In this document: positions 29,158 through 37,574 of the stretch, in pieces
Layout: every line of letters begins with the position of its first letter
How positions within the stretch are numbered: position 1 is the stretch's first letter
Origin: Pseudomonas sp. QS1027
Lineage (GTDB): Bacteria; Pseudomonadota; Gammaproteobacteria; Pseudomonadales; Pseudomonadaceae
Reading direction: 5' to 3'
Assembly: GCF_002814235.1 (NCBI RefSeq)
Contig: NZ_PHSU01000017.1
Coordinates: forward strand, 62,001-126,000
Length of the DNA: 64,000 nucleotides
Translations under genes and position numbers: made by a program
The notes under the pieces: generated by a model
Told to the model about the DNA's origin: nothing
What the model saw: the letters and a program-made list of their open reading frames with translations, nothing else
Databases searched by the model: none

Positions 29158-29508
29158 CTATTGATCATCCTCGCGACGCGGCAACGGCGGCCGGTACTCG
29201 TTGGCTTCTTCGGCATCGGGCGCTTGCATTGAGCTGGCGGGCATGAACACATGGGTCAGCAGCCCGTGGGCATCGACCTCCATCACGCCAGGCACCGCGC
29301 GGACCCGATCAATGACCTGCTCGCACTGGCGATGGGTCAGCACCCGGCCGCTCAACGCCACCGTACCGGCATGGGTTTTCACATGGATATGCAGGCTTTG
29401 CGCGGAGTCCGCCATGGCCAGGGCGGATTTGACCCGGGCGGTGGTCCACGTGTCGTGCACGGCCATACCCAGATCGTGGGAATAATGCTGCAAGGAATGG
29501 TTTTTCAT
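29158..29508 (-). CDS. BON domain-containing protein
   Basis: This 116-residue protein has one BON domain (TARVKSALAMADSAQSLHIHVKTHAGTVALSG, then REC-like VIDRVRAVPGVMEV). BON domains bind phospholipid and occur in envelope-stress proteins such as OsmY. No signal peptide is clear from the chosen start at 29508, which has AGAGGG 7 bases upstream; a start at 29586 would add an unlikely basic leader. The C-terminal tail is acidic/proline-rich. It stands alone between opposing genes. Confidence 0.82.
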   Translation of the reverse strand: MKNHSLQHYSHDLGMAVHDTWTTARVKSALAMADSAQSLHIHVKTHAGTVALSGRVLTHRQCEQVIDRVRAVPGVMEVDAHGLLTHVFMPASSMQAPDAEEANEYRPPLPRREDDQ

Positions 29509-29657
29509 GGCAGAACCCTCTGTCGAGTCTTCAGACGTACTGTTCATACCCGGGGCGCGGCTGTGGAGTACGCGCCACCGCCACACAGACGCTGATTAAT
29601 TATAGTGCGCTCTCCCCAAAAGTGATGGCAGGCGCCCGGCGGCACCCCATACGCCCC

Positions 29658-30728
29658 CTACGCGGAACGCGACTGGGCCCGGGCCTGGCGAAACGCATGG
29701 GGCGATTCACCCGTCCAGCGCTTGAACGCATGGATAAAGCTGGCGGACTCCGAATACCCCAACGCCTCGGCAATCTGCTCGATCTGCAGGCGCGAGCCCG
29801 TCAGCAAACGTTCGGCCATGGCCTCGCGCACTTCGTCGCACAAGCCGAGATAGGTCACGCCCTCCTCCTGCAAGCGGCGCCGCAAGGTCCGCACCGACAT
29901 GCACAGGGTTGTGGCCAACGGCCCCATGGCCGGCATGGTGGCCGGCTGCGCGGCCAGCAACTCGCGCACCCGCCCGGCCAACCCGCCGCTCTGCGGGCCG
30001 ACCTGCAAACCCCGGCGGCACTGGTCATGGGCGATATGCAGTGCCAGGGGATCGGCCAGCGCCAGCAGGATATCCGCGTCGACCTGGCTGAAGACCAGGG
30101 CACTTTTCGGCGCATTGAAGCGCGGGCGCACACCGGTGAATTGCTGATAGAGCTCCACATCGGCCGGCTCGGCAAAGCTGAACTCGATGGCCCGAGGGAT
30201 CGCCGTGCGTCCGAGTAGATCGCTGGCGATCCTCAATCCGGCGACAAAGGACCGCCCAACGATAAACGGGCGCAAATCCAGGGGGATATCGCTCTCTTCG
30301 CATTCGATCCGCAGGTCCGTCGCCTGGGCGTCGACCACCACGCGCACCAGGCTGGCATTCAACTGCGAGTAATACGGAATCAGTGAAAAGGCATCGCGCA
30401 ACGTGGAACTGCTGACCAGGGCAAAACCCAGTGCGGCCAATGAGGTGAAGCGATAGCGCGACCCCACTTCCAGGCCCAGGCCACTGGCGCCGCCGCAATG
30501 CTTGAGCAGGTTGCGGATCAGGTGAAATTCCTGTTCGAAGGAAACCAGCCGGGTCGGGTTTTCCAGGTCGGCGGGCTCTAGCCCCGAGCCCGCGAGAAAC
30601 TCCACGGTCGACAGGCCACGCTCGACTCCGACCCTGGCCATGATGAGCGCACTGCTGATGCTACGCTGTTGATTATTCACTCGCGCGTCGACTCCGCCGA
30701 AAGGAACCCAAGGTCGATCACCGTGCAC
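29658..30728 (-). CDS. AraC family transcriptional regulator (Arabinose_bd-type N-terminus)
   Basis: This is a 356-residue regulator: an N-terminal sensing domain of the type found in OruR/ArgR-like Pseudomonas regulators, and a C-terminal double helix-turn-helix (MSVRTLRRRLQEEGVTYLGL ... QIEQIAEALGYSESASFIHAFKRWTGESPHAFR). The listed start is GTG at 30728; a GTG at 30680 is also possible. It is divergent from the ytcA/HlyD/FUSC efflux genes across a 160-base gap and is a candidate regulator of them. Confidence 0.85.
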   Translation of the reverse strand: MHGDRPWVPFGGVDARVNNQQRSISSALIMARVGVERGLSTVEFLAGSGLEPADLENPTRLVSFEQEFHLIRNLLKHCGGASGLGLEVGSRYRFTSLAALGFALVSSSTLRDAFSLIPYYSQLNASLVRVVVDAQATDLRIECEESDIPLDLRPFIVGRSFVAGLRIASDLLGRTAIPRAIEFSFAEPADVELYQQFTGVRPRFNAPKSALVFSQVDADILLALADPLALHIAHDQCRRGLQVGPQSGGLAGRVRELLAAQPATMPAMGPLATTLCMSVRTLRRRLQEEGVTYLGLCDEVREAMAERLLTGSRLQIEQIAEALGYSESASFIHAFKRWTGESPHAFRQARAQSRSA

Positions 30729-30888
30729 TCCCTATCAATAATATGGCCGAACAGATCATGTTCACCCCTGACGCCATCTCTAAACTATTGCTGACGAAAG
30801 ACTGCGCAACACCTGCCCGCTTCGATCCGGGCACCAGCCGTCGGCGACGCTCTCCATTTCGCCCATCTGACCAGAAGCCTCGACCGTG

Positions 30889-31191
30889 ATGAATACCCGC
30901 CCGCCCCGCATCCCTCACCCGGACAAACGCCTGCAACACAGCGCAAAAGCCCTGGCCGGCACACTGGTTTGCCTGGCCCTGGCCGGCTGCAAGCAACCGC
31001 CGTCGATCAGCGTGCTCGGCGCCTATTTCCCGGACTGGTTGTTTTGCGCGATCGCCGGCGTGCTGCTGACCCTTCTGGTCAGGGCCGTGCTGCTCAGGAC
31101 ACAGCGTACCCCATGGCTGCGGCCATGGGTGCTGAGCTACCCGCTGCTGGCCCTGGTTTTTTCGCTGTTGAGCTGGCTGGTCTTTTTCTAA
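30889..31191 (+). CDS. YtcA family small membrane lipoprotein
   Basis: This 100-residue protein has a signal/lipobox (LALAGC) followed by the YtcA-like segment ISVLGAYFPDWLFC and two transmembrane helices. In E. coli ytcA sits with mdtNOP; here it directly precedes HlyD and FUSC genes in the same way. The ATG at 30889 follows an alternative GTG at 30886. Its role in the pump is unknown. Confidence 0.82.
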   Translation: MNTRPPRIPHPDKRLQHSAKALAGTLVCLALAGCKQPPSISVLGAYFPDWLFCAIAGVLLTLLVRAVLLRTQRTPWLRPWVLSYPLLALVFSLLSWLVFF

Positions 31192-31206
31192 CCCGGGCGT
31201 TTCCCC

Positions 31207-32274
31207 ATGCAAACACACTCGTCTTCACACTTTCCTCGCCGACTGCTCATCGTCGCCCTCTGCATCGCCGCCCTGGGCCTGCTGCTCTGGGTGATCGCCC
31301 GGCTGGATGCGCAACCGCGCACCGACGACGCCTACGCCTATGCCGATACCGTCAATGTCACCCCGCAGGTCAGCGGACGCATCGTCGAACTGCCCGTGCG
31401 GGAAAACCAGCAGGTCCATCAGGGCGATGTACTGATGCGCATCGATCCGCGCCCTTACCAGACGGCACTCGACGAGGCCAGGGCGTCGCTGGTGGAACTG
31501 GACCGGCAGATCGGCCTGAACGAACGGCAGATCGCCGCCCAACGCTTGAGCGCCGAGGCCGCGCATGCCGAAATCGAGCGGGCACAGGCACTGGCCAAAC
31601 AGAGTGGTGACACCCTCAGTCGTCAGGAAAAGCTGCTATCCCACGGCTATATCTCGGCGGAAACCATCGACCAGTCACGAACCTCCAGGCGCAGCGCCTT
31701 GTCGCAACTCACTGTCAGCCAACTGCAAGCGCGCCAGGCCAGCACCGCGGTCACTGGCGTCGACGCCCAGGTGGCCCATCGGGCGGTGATTGAAGCGCAG
31801 ATCGCCCGGGCGGCACTGAACGTCGAGTACAGCACCGTTCGCGCGCCGTTCGACGGCCGCGTGGTGGGCCTCAAGACCGCCGCCGGCCAGTTCGCCTCGG
31901 CGGGCCAGTCGGTGTTCAGCCTGATCGACACGGGGCATTGGTATGTGGTCGCGAATTTCCGCGAAACCGAGCTGAAGAACATTCGTCCGGGTGACGCCTC
32001 CACCGTCTACCTGATGAGCGACACCCGTCGGACATTCAGCGGCACTGTCGACTCGATCGGCTTCGGCGTGTTTCCGGACGATGGCGGGACGGATGTCAAC
32101 GGCTTGCCCAAGGTCGCGCGGTCGATCAACTGGGTCCGGGTTTCGCAACGCTTTCCGGTGCGCATCCGGGTCAATGGCACCGACCTGCAGCCGTTTCGCC
32201 TCGGGGCGTCGGCGGTGGCCGTCATCAACACCGGTAGCGGCCCGACACCCGCCTCGACGGCCACCACGCCATGA
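31207..32274 (+). CDS. HlyD/EmrA family membrane fusion protein (MdtN-like)
   Basis: This 355-residue periplasmic adaptor has one N-terminal transmembrane helix (LLIVALCIAALGLLLWVIARL), a biotinyl-lipoyl-like strand (VTPQVSGRIVELPVRENQQVHQGDVLMRIDPRPY), a coiled-coil hairpin at about residues 85-190, and a second lipoyl half (VRAPFDGRVVGLKTAAGQF). It links the FUSC inner-membrane protein to an outer-membrane channel. Its stop overlaps the next start by four bases. Confidence 0.92.
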   Translation: MQTHSSSHFPRRLLIVALCIAALGLLLWVIARLDAQPRTDDAYAYADTVNVTPQVSGRIVELPVRENQQVHQGDVLMRIDPRPYQTALDEARASLVELDRQIGLNERQIAAQRLSAEAAHAEIERAQALAKQSGDTLSRQEKLLSHGYISAETIDQSRTSRRSALSQLTVSQLQARQASTAVTGVDAQVAHRAVIEAQIARAALNVEYSTVRAPFDGRVVGLKTAAGQFASAGQSVFSLIDTGHWYVVANFRETELKNIRPGDASTVYLMSDTRRTFSGTVDSIGFGVFPDDGGTDVNGLPKVARSINWVRVSQRFPVRIRVNGTDLQPFRLGASAVAVINTGSGPTPASTATTP

Positions 32275-33344
32275 AGGGAGAAACCCAGGGGCAATCGCTA
32301 CTGGATATCCTCAAGGAGGAACTGGGCGATCACCCCGGCAGAGTGAACGCGGTCCTCCGCCATCTGCTCGCCTGCACGATTGTCATCCTGATCGCCATGA
32401 GCTTGCAGGTACCGTTGCTGTCGATCTCCCTGGTGCTGGTGTTCTTCGTGAGCCAGTCAAGCGTGGCCCTGACCCGGATGCTCGGCACGCTGTTTGTCGT
32501 CAGCACCACGCTGGCCGTGGGCGTGGCGATCCTGTTGCTCAAATTCAGCTTCGACTATCCCCTGCTGCGCATCACCGGTGCCAGCCTGGTGTTTTTCGCC
32601 AGTGTGTTTTTCATGCGCACTTGTCGGCTCAGCCCTTTGTTTTTCGTGGTGGCCCTGATAACCATCTATATCCAGAGCCAGGTGGACCTCAATAACGATC
32701 CCGAAGCCCTGACCCGGGCCTGCCTCTGGGCCTGGGTCGCGATTGTCTATCCGACGGTGGTGACCGTGGCGGTCAACACCCTGCTGCTGCCGGCCCCGCC
32801 GCCACCCGGGGACGCGGCACCAGCACCCAAGCCACCGCTGCTGGTGGCCGATGCCTTTGAAAACCCGGTCTACCTGCAGTTCGCCTTCAAGACCCTGCTC
32901 GCCGCGCTGCTGTGCTACCTGCTGTACACGGCGGTCGACTGGCCGGGTATCCACACCGCCATGCTCACCTGCCTGATCACCGCCATGCCGAGCCTGGAAA
33001 AAACCCTGCACAAAGGCCTGCTGCGCGTCCTCGGCTGCCTGGTCGGCAGCGCCCTGGCCCTGCTGTGCATGGTCTGGGTGGTACCGCAGATCGACAGCAT
33101 CGTCGGCCTGTTGCTGATGAGCCTGCCGGTGCTGGGGCTGGCCGCCTGGGTCAGCGCCGGCTCGCCGCGCAGCAGCTATGCCGGAATCCAGATCGTCTTC
33201 GGCTTCGCCCTGGCGCTGCTGGCCGACTTCGCGCCGATGACCGACCTGAGCGAAATCCGCGACCGTCTGGTGGGCATACTGCTGGGGGTCACCGTGACGG
33301 CCCTGATCCATGCCGGATTGTGGCCGGAGTCCGCGAAAGCCTGA
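32271..33344 (+). CDS. FUSC family inner-membrane transporter (MdtO-like, compact)
   Basis: This 357-residue protein has two halves of about five to six transmembrane helices each (residues about 30-170 and 200-350), joined by a short Pro-rich linker (LLPAPPPPGD). E. coli MdtO is about twice this length, with larger soluble parts. This could be a compact natural form or a protein shortened at its C-terminus, because the coding region ends just where an AT-rich accessory patch begins. Such systems export aromatic acids or dyes. No OprM/MdtP-like outer-membrane gene follows. Confidence 0.85.
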   Translation: MKGETQGQSLLDILKEELGDHPGRVNAVLRHLLACTIVILIAMSLQVPLLSISLVLVFFVSQSSVALTRMLGTLFVVSTTLAVGVAILLLKFSFDYPLLRITGASLVFFASVFFMRTCRLSPLFFVVALITIYIQSQVDLNNDPEALTRACLWAWVAIVYPTVVTVAVNTLLLPAPPPPGDAAPAPKPPLLVADAFENPVYLQFAFKTLLAALLCYLLYTAVDWPGIHTAMLTCLITAMPSLEKTLHKGLLRVLGCLVGSALALLCMVWVVPQIDSIVGLLLMSLPVLGLAAWVSAGSPRSSYAGIQIVFGFALALLADFAPMTDLSEIRDRLVGILLGVTVTALIHAGLWPESAKA

Positions 33345-33502
33345 GGTTATTCAATCAAACCAATGCTCCCTTGAATACGTATCAAGAAATATATACCCAC
33401 AGAACTTCAGGATACTTCGTACACCCTCTTAGTCCATATCGAAGCGACCCCACCTTGATCCGTTAACGCCGGACTCATTAGCCTTACTGACTGAATTAAA
33501 GC
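33345..33502. other. AT-rich junction with no gene seen
   Basis: This stretch is markedly more AT-rich than its surroundings and has no supportable reading frame. It separates the efflux operon from a broken JetD-like gene and probably marks a deletion or insertion boundary. Confidence 0.5.
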
Positions 33503-33823
33503 TTGGCAACTAACTTGCTCGATCAGTTAGCCACTGCCGGAGCACAACGGTGCTATCACGGCGACTTTGACTGGCCAGGAATCGGCATCGGCAACCATGT
33601 CATACGTACCTGGCGGGCAACGCCTTGGCGCTTCGGCCACAGCGATTACCTGGAAGCCCTGAAAATGGCGCCCACGCGACCGCGCGACTTAAAGGTATTC
33701 GGAGTCGAAGCACTATGGGACAACGAACTGCGCTTAGCCATGGATACCCATGGGCTAGCGGTCCCCGAGGAAGCCGTAGCCAGTACGCTGCTCGACGATC
33801 TTTTGCGGTACAACGAGACGTGA
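33503..33823 (+). pseudogene. C-terminal remnant of a TIGR02679/DUF2399 (JetD-like) protein
   Basis: The 106-residue frame starts at a TTG and matches only the C-terminal end I expect for TIGR02679/DUF2399 proteins: a YHGDFDWPGIGIGNHVI Toprim-like acidic motif, then a tail ending LLDDLLRY. Intact members are several hundred residues long and belong to Wadjet-type plasmid-defence operons, where JetD is the nuclease. No SMC-like JetC or other partners are present. I read it as the leftover end of a deleted defence operon. It could be expressed, but as a truncated protein. Confidence 0.7.
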
Positions 33824-33939
33824 CAGGCCGTTTCGCCAGCTTCAGTTGTTGATCATCAATCGACAACGGCAACGCACAATACAGCACCAATAGTATGATA
33901 CGCTCCGCACTATCGATAGCATTCCGCTGAGGCTGAATC

Positions 33940-34185
33940 ATGGGAACCGTGCGTAAAACCATCACTGTGACCGACAAGCAAGACGGCTGGATCAAAGCGC
34001 AGATCGACGCGGGTCACTATACCAACGACAGCGAGTACATCCGCGACCTGATCAGGCGTGAGCAGGAACGTAGCGCCGAACTTGAAGCTATCCGCACTGC
34101 ACTGCTGGACGGAGAGGCCAGCGGCGAGCCACGCCCGTTCGACGCCGAGGCATTCAAGCGGAAAATGTTGACCACGCATGGCTGA
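33940..34185 (+). CDS. ParD-like antitoxin (ribbon-helix-helix)
   Basis: This 81-residue protein has an N-terminal ribbon-helix-helix (VRKTITVTDKQDGWIKAQIDAGHYTNDSEYIRDLIRREQ) and a C-terminal toxin-binding tail, the CC2985/ParD antitoxin layout. It overlaps the following toxin gene by 8 bases, the usual antitoxin-first arrangement. ParD normally represses its own operon with ParE. Confidence 0.93.
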   Translation: MGTVRKTITVTDKQDGWIKAQIDAGHYTNDSEYIRDLIRREQERSAELEAIRTALLDGEASGEPRPFDAEAFKRKMLTTHG

Positions 34186-34468
34186 ATATCGTCTTACACC
34201 TGCTGCCGAACGCGATCTTGAAGTGATCTGGACTTATACCGTTCAACAATGGGGCATCGACCAGGCCAGTCGCTATACAGATCTCATGACAGCCGCTTTT
34301 GCAGAATTGGCGCAATCACCCAAGACAGCCCAGGCATGTGATCACATCCGACCAGGCTATCGCCGCAGCAACGCTGGACGGCACATGATCTACCTGCGTA
34401 TCACCGCGTATGGGATCGTGATCGTTCGTATCTTGCATGATCGAATGGATGCGCCGCGTTACCTGTGA
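34178..34468 (+). CDS. ParE-like toxin (RelE/ParE superfamily)
   Basis: This 96-residue protein has the ParE core: YRLTPAAERDLEVIWTYTVQQWG, then GRHMIYLRITAYGIVIVRILHDRMD. ParE toxins inhibit DNA gyrase. Full length and intact in frame, so the pair is probably functional. It sits immediately downstream of the JetD remnant, within what looks like a small acquired segment. Confidence 0.93.
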   Translation: MAEYRLTPAAERDLEVIWTYTVQQWGIDQASRYTDLMTAAFAELAQSPKTAQACDHIRPGYRRSNAGRHMIYLRITAYGIVIVRILHDRMDAPRYL

Positions 34469-34649
34469 ATACCAGATACTTCGACCCTTCGTCGAGACAC
34501 CTTGGGGTGGCATGAAACATCGAGGCATTGACCGAGCCCGCTGAAATAGTCCGGCTCAGCACACTGCGGCAGATTGCCGCTGGCCTTTGCCCGCCGCGCC
34601 CGACGTGGCAAGATCACGCCCCTCTTCCTGCCCTTGCCCGGGAACTCAC

Positions 34650-35024
34650 GTGCGGCGCACTCGAACTCAGCAGCGATTCGCAACCTGGATGGCCATGTTG
34701 GCCCTGGGTCTGCTGCTGTTCGTGCCGACGATTTCCCGTACCGTCCAGGCCCTGGAGCACCAGCCGCCAAGCGCCATCGAGTGCCCCGAACATGCGATGG
34801 GCATGGCCCACCACTCGGGCGCCCATGACCATGCCGGCGCCCACGAGGCGCTCGACGCCTGCGGCTACTGCTCGCTGTTTCACGACAGCCCCGCCCTGCT
34901 CTGGGCCGTGGCGGTACTGCCACCGCTGGTGCCGGCCACCCCCACGCTGATTTCCTGCAAAACACCCAGCCCAGCCTATCAATGGCCGCTGGACCTGTGT
35001 CCCCGCGGCCCACCCCAGGCCTGA
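34650..35024 (+). CDS. DUF2946 family protein, His-rich
   Basis: This 124-residue protein has an N-terminal signal/membrane segment (FATWMAMLALGLLLFVPTISRTVQA) and a His/Met-rich stretch (MGMAHHSGAHDHAGAHE) followed by CGYCSLFHD, the DUF2946 pattern. I use GTG 34650, giving the family-typical RRTRTQQRFATW start; the frame is open further upstream. DUF2946 genes commonly sit next to copper-related TonB receptors. It probably binds metal in the envelope. Confidence 0.78.
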   Translation: MRRTRTQQRFATWMAMLALGLLLFVPTISRTVQALEHQPPSAIECPEHAMGMAHHSGAHDHAGAHEALDACGYCSLFHDSPALLWAVAVLPPLVPATPTLISCKTPSPAYQWPLDLCPRGPPQA

Positions 35025-35129
35025 TCCAGGCATTTCCCGAACAACAAACCACCCGCTGAACACCGCGAGCGCCCTGGCGCCCGTGGTTTTTCCGCGTGTT
35101 TTGTCGCCCTGAATCACGGATCCATACCG

Positions 35130-37529
35130 ATGCCCATTACTCCCCATCAACGCGCCCACTGCGCGTTGAAGCGCCCGGCCGCCCTTTTGCCGGCTGGACG
35201 CCTGTCGAACCTGAACCACGCCCTGCTTTCTGCCCTGGCCAGCAGCCTGGTACTACTGCCGGTCGCCCTGCCGGTACGCGCCGACACCCCAGTACAGAGC
35301 ACCAGCAGCGCCGACGCCAATCCCATCGTCCTCGGCAATGTCACAGTGACCGCCGACGACCAGGTACAGCCGCTGCCCCAGGCCATCGCCAGCGCCCCGG
35401 CGGTGGTGGAAAGCCGCAGCGCCGAGCAGATCCAGGACAGCGTCAACCTGATGACCTCGGCCGAAGCCCTGAAATACCTGCCGAGCATCGAAGTGCGCGA
35501 ACGCTATATCGGCGACCGCAACGGCATCGTCTCCACCCGCACCACCGGGACCGTGTCCAGCGCCCAGTCGCTGGTCTACGCCGACGACCTGCTGCTCTCC
35601 AACCTGCTGGGCAACAGCTACAGCTTCCCGCCGCGTTGGGGCCTGGTGTCGCCCAGCGAGATTTCCCGGGTCGACGTCATGTACGGGCCGTTCAGCGCGC
35701 TTTACCCGGGCAACTCCCTGGGCGGCGTGGTCACCCTGGAAACCCGTATGCCGACCCGCCCGGAATTCCACGCGGCGATCACCGGCGCGCAACAGGACTT
35801 CAAGCTCTACGGCACCCACGAGAACTACAACAGCGGCAATGTCAGCCTGGCCGGCGGCAACCGCGTCGGGCCGTTTTCGGCCTGGGTCTCCTACGACCAT
35901 CTCGACGCCCAGGGCCAGCCGATGAGCTTTGCCACTTCCAACCTCTCGAGCAGGACCGCCGCGGCCTCGGCCACCCACGTCAGCGGCGCGCAGCAGGACA
36001 CCGACCAGAATGGCAATCAGCGCCTGGTGTTCGGCGGCTACGCCATCGACCACAGCGTCCAGGACCAGGGCAAGCTCAAGCTCGGCTGGGACATCAACCC
36101 GGACGTCACCGCGATCTACACCCTGGGTTTGTGGGCTGACGAGTCCCATACCAGCGTCGACAGCTACCTGACGAACAGCGCCACCGGCCAGACCTTCTAC
36201 AACGGCCCGGTGAATATCGGCGGCAAGGCCTACACGGTGTCCGGCCTCAACCCCGGCAGCACCGACGAACTGCATATCCTCAACGCCCTGTCGGTGGGCA
36301 GCGATACCCAAGGCCCGTTCGACTGGCATGCCGCCTACAGCAACTACCAGTACCTCAACGAAGAGTCGCGCTCGGCTTCCAACTATGGCCAGACCTCGGC
36401 CGGTACCCGCCAGGTGCAGGACGGCACCGGTTGGCAGACCGGCGAGCTGCGCGGTATCTGGCGGCCGCAACCGTTGTTCGGCCAGGCCCATGAAGTCACC
36501 TTCGGTTATCACATCGATGACTACCTGCTGAAGCAGGACACCTACCAGGTCAGCGACTGGCAGAACGGCAACGGTGGAGCGAAAAGCGCGGCCTCCGGCG
36601 GCGAAACCCGTACCCAGGCGCTGTACCTGCAGGACGTCTGGAAACTGGCACCGCGCTGGACCCTGACCCTCGGTGGCCGTGAGGAATACTGGGAGGCCTT
36701 CGACGGCTTCAACCTCAACACCGCGACCACCCCGGCCCAGGTCAGCTACCCCGACCAGCGTCGCCACAACTTCTCGCCCAAGGCGGCGCTGGCCTTCGAC
36801 ATCACCCCGGAACTGCAAACACGCTTTTCCTACGGCCGCGCGGTGCGCTACCCGACGGTGACCGAGCTGTTCCAGCAGGTCACCAGCGGCAACCAACTGG
36901 TGCAGAACAACCCCAACCTCAAACCCGAGGACGTGCAATCCTATGACTGGACCACGCAGTACAGCTGGAGCCAGTACCAGATGCGCGTCTCGCTGTTCCA
37001 GGAGAATCGCCGCAACGCCCTGTTCTCGCAGACCGACACCACGGTCAGCCCCAACCTGACCCAGGTCGAGAATATCGACCGCGCGCGCATTCGTGGCGTG
37101 GAAACCGCCCTCGATGCCCACGACATCGGCCTCGACGGACTGGACCTGTCGGGCAGCATCACCTACGCCGAATCCGAGGTGCAGCAGGACAGCCTGGCGC
37201 CGGCCGCCGAAGGCAAGGAGTTCCCGCGTATCCCGCGCTGGCGCAGCCGGATCTCGGCGGTCTACCACCAGAACGCGAAGTTGACCTACGCCCTTGGCTA
37301 CCGCTATTCCAGCGGCGCCTACAGCACCTTGCTGAACACCGACAGCAACCGTGACACCTATGGCGGGATCAGCAGCTACAGCGTGTTCGACGTCAAGGCC
37401 AGCTACAAGATCGACGCGCACCTCACGGCCTCGGCCGGGGTCGACAACCTGGGCAACGAAAAGTACTTCGTCAGCCCGCATCCCTATCAGCAGCGCACCG
37501 CCTTCCTGGGGCTCAACTATGACTATTGA
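35130..37529 (+). CDS. TonB-dependent outer-membrane receptor
   Basis: This is a 799-residue receptor: signal peptide ending near LPVRA|DTPVQ, plug domain at about residues 80-200 (VMYGPFSALYPGNSLGGVVTLET), and a long beta-barrel ending in FLGLNYDY with a C-terminal aromatic residue, as expected for BamA recognition. No STN (signalling) domain is seen before the plug. The substrate is unknown. The DUF2946 and PepSY neighbours and their His/Met-rich segments favour a metal such as copper, or a metal chelate. Confidence 0.92.
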   Translation: MPITPHQRAHCALKRPAALLPAGRLSNLNHALLSALASSLVLLPVALPVRADTPVQSTSSADANPIVLGNVTVTADDQVQPLPQAIASAPAVVESRSAEQIQDSVNLMTSAEALKYLPSIEVRERYIGDRNGIVSTRTTGTVSSAQSLVYADDLLLSNLLGNSYSFPPRWGLVSPSEISRVDVMYGPFSALYPGNSLGGVVTLETRMPTRPEFHAAITGAQQDFKLYGTHENYNSGNVSLAGGNRVGPFSAWVSYDHLDAQGQPMSFATSNLSSRTAAASATHVSGAQQDTDQNGNQRLVFGGYAIDHSVQDQGKLKLGWDINPDVTAIYTLGLWADESHTSVDSYLTNSATGQTFYNGPVNIGGKAYTVSGLNPGSTDELHILNALSVGSDTQGPFDWHAAYSNYQYLNEESRSASNYGQTSAGTRQVQDGTGWQTGELRGIWRPQPLFGQAHEVTFGYHIDDYLLKQDTYQVSDWQNGNGGAKSAASGGETRTQALYLQDVWKLAPRWTLTLGGREEYWEAFDGFNLNTATTPAQVSYPDQRRHNFSPKAALAFDITPELQTRFSYGRAVRYPTVTELFQQVTSGNQLVQNNPNLKPEDVQSYDWTTQYSWSQYQMRVSLFQENRRNALFSQTDTTVSPNLTQVENIDRARIRGVETALDAHDIGLDGLDLSGSITYAESEVQQDSLAPAAEGKEFPRIPRWRSRISAVYHQNAKLTYALGYRYSSGAYSTLLNTDSNRDTYGGISSYSVFDVKASYKIDAHLTASAGVDNLGNEKYFVSPHPYQQRTAFLGLNYDY

Positions 37530-37574
37530 TCTGGCACTGCACGACGCCGCTCACCAAAGCGGGAGCCTCGCCCC

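Noticed and set aside
35253..37481. 742-residue minus-strand open frame
   Set aside because: Shadow of the TonB receptor, whose plug, barrel and C-terminal aromatic residue are evident on the plus strand.
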